Shown piece by piece: positions 13,300-14,194 of a DNA stretch of 14,194 nt; positions within the stretch are counted from its first letter, which is position 1; each line of letters starts with the position of its first letter. The notes beneath the pieces were generated by a model. It saw nothing but the letters and a program-made list of their open reading frames with translations. It did no database searches and was not told the DNA's origin. Made by a program: the position numbers and the translations under genes. Source of the stretch: DATLFS01 sp035540935 (lineage in GTDB: Bacteria; Actinomycetota; CADDZG01; WHSQ01); NCBI GenBank assembly GCA_035540935.1, contig DATLFS010000106.1, forward strand, positions 1-14,194, read 5' to 3'.

Positions 13300-14139
13300 C
13301 TAGGAGGCCGATGCCCGGCGCGCCGTCGACTTCTTCTTGGCGGGCTTCTCGGCGGCCGGCTCGCGCTTCTTCTTGGCTTCGGCCACCGACGCCTTGAGCG
13401 CCTCCATGAGGTCGACCACCTTGGTCGGCTCCTCCTCCGGCTCCGGCGCGATCGTGACCTCCGCTCCCTCGACCTTCTGCTCGACGAGCTCCTCGAGGCG
13501 CGCCCGGTACTCGTCGGCGAACTCCTCCGGCCGGAACTCGGTCGAGAGCTGCTGGATGAGCTGGCGCGCCATCTTCACCTCGGCGTCGCGGATCTCGACC
13601 TTCTTGTCGAGCTCCTCGAAGGCGGCGGCTCGGATCTCGTCGGGCCAGTGCATCGTCTCGAGCACGAACACCCCGTCCTTCAGTCGGACCGTCGCCAGGT
13701 GCTCCTTGTCCCGCAGCGCCACCTTGGCGACGCCGACCTGACCCTCGGCGTCGAGCGCCTCCTGGAGCAGCCGGTAGGCCTTGAGGCCGGAGGGGTCGGG
13801 GACGACGTAGTAGGTGCGGTTGAAGTAGATGGGGTCTATGTCGTCCAGAGGGACGAACGAGACGACGTCGATCGCCTTGATCGAGTCGACGTCGAGGGCG
13901 GCCAGCTCGTCGTCGGTGAAGGTCACGTAATGGTCACGGGAATACTCGTATCCCTTGACGATGTCGTCCCAGGCGACCTCTTTGCCGCACGTCGCACAGA
14001 CCCGCTGGTACTTGATCCGGCCGCCGTCGTCTGCGTGCAGGAGCCGGAACTTGAGGGATTTCTCCTCGATGGCGGAATAGAGGCGCACCGGGATGTTGAC
14101 CAGGCCGAAGGTGACGGTGCCCTTCCAGATGGCTTTCAT
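13300..14139 (-). CDS. ku: Bacterial Ku, non-homologous end-joining protein
   Basis: Ku homodimers thread onto broken DNA ends and recruit ligase D. The 279-residue protein opens with the hallmark MKAIWKGTVTFGLVNIPVRL, has the CATC pair (Cys48, Cys51), the FNRTYYVVPD strand (106-115) and the conserved HWPDEIR (164-170). The ligase-recruiting minimal C-terminus ends near residue 250. A Lys/Ala-rich tail (about 255-279) follows, like the extended tails that aid DNA binding in other bacterial Ku proteins. The ATG at 14139 is fixed by homology; there is no Shine-Dalgarno, and TACAAT lies 6 nt upstream. ligD is not in the window. It appears to be the first gene of a run continuing into anti-sigma, sigma and PBP. 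Confidence 0.97.
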   Translation of the reverse strand: MKAIWKGTVTFGLVNIPVRLYSAIEEKSLKFRLLHADDGGRIKYQRVCATCGKEVAWDDIVKGYEYSRDHYVTFTDDELAALDVDSIKAIDVVSFVPLDDIDPIYFNRTYYVVPDPSGLKAYRLLQEALDAEGQVGVAKVALRDKEHLATVRLKDGVFVLETMHWPDEIRAAAFEELDKKVEIRDAEVKMARQLIQQLSTEFRPEEFADEYRARLEELVEQKVEGAEVTIAPEPEEEPTKVVDLMEALKASVAEAKKKREPAAEKPAKKKSTARRASAS

Positions 14140-14145
14140 CAGGAG

Positions 14146-14151
14146 ATTGTA
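14146..14151 (-). promoter_or_regulatory. Candidate leaderless -10 box of ku (TACAAT)
   Basis: Minus-strand TACAAT is 6 nt before the ku ATG, the exact spacing for a transcript starting at the A of ATG. No -35 match is visible at 16-18 nt. The remaining bases to the window end show no further recognisable element. Confidence 0.5.
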
Positions 14152-14194
14152 TCGGTAGAGGATTCAGGCTCCGCCGAATGCGGAAAGTTACGAT

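Overview
The window is a gene-dense, high-GC stretch (roughly 70% G+C by eye) from a bacterium. The gene content points to the phylum Actinomycetota. The pointers are a PdtaS-type HisKA_2 kinase with its characteristic N-terminal half, a 71-residue biotinylated protein like mycobacterial TB7.3, a ferrochelatase with cysteines placed for an iron-sulfur cluster, a SigB/SigF-type sigma factor behind a UsfX/RsbW-like anti-sigma factor, and bacterial Ku. GTG starts and 1-4 nt stop/start overlaps are common. No tRNA, rRNA, insertion sequence, phage gene or CRISPR array was seen, and no stretch over 300 nt lacks a gene. The order fits a chromosomal core region better than a mobile island; genus is not resolvable.

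Layout. (1) 1-777, minus strand: the 5' end of an unrecognised gene behind upp (uracil salvage). (2) 841-2721, plus strand: a tightly coupled three-gene cassette encoding a BKACE beta-keto acid cleavage enzyme, a free-standing biotinyl carrier, and a crotonase-fold protein lacking both catalytic glutamates of enoyl-CoA hydratase. (3) 2722-3777, minus: ferrochelatase. (4) 3858-4310, plus: an unrecognised 150-residue protein. (5) 4307-5322: an HxlR-type regulator and a YceI protein, divergent, with good promoters whose -35 boxes lie on top of each other. (6) 5370-6432, minus: calcineurin-like phosphoesterase and a DUF2203 protein, 1 nt apart. (7) 6489-7916, plus: PdtaS-like sensor kinase. (8) 7997-10009, plus: UvrD/PcrA-type helicase. 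(9) 10010-14139, minus: an operon-like run of Ku, anti-sigma factor, sigma factor and a class A penicillin-binding protein.

How the genes may work together. The BKACE-biotinyl-crotonase cassette is the best candidate for an undescribed acyl-CoA pathway: overlapping genes imply co-expression, but no substrate can be read from the sequence. The Ku/anti-sigma/sigma/PBP run ties double-strand-break repair and cell-wall synthesis to a general-stress-type sigma switch. HxlR/YceI looks like a self-contained, possibly redox-sensing, switch.

Two sequence-level patterns stand out. Several genes without a Shine-Dalgarno sequence have a TAnnnT -10-like box 6-8 nt before the start codon (upp, ferrochelatase, HxlR, Ku), as expected for leaderless mRNAs. 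The palindromic octamer GGCGCGCC occurs 22 times by hand count, several-fold above a base-composition expectation.
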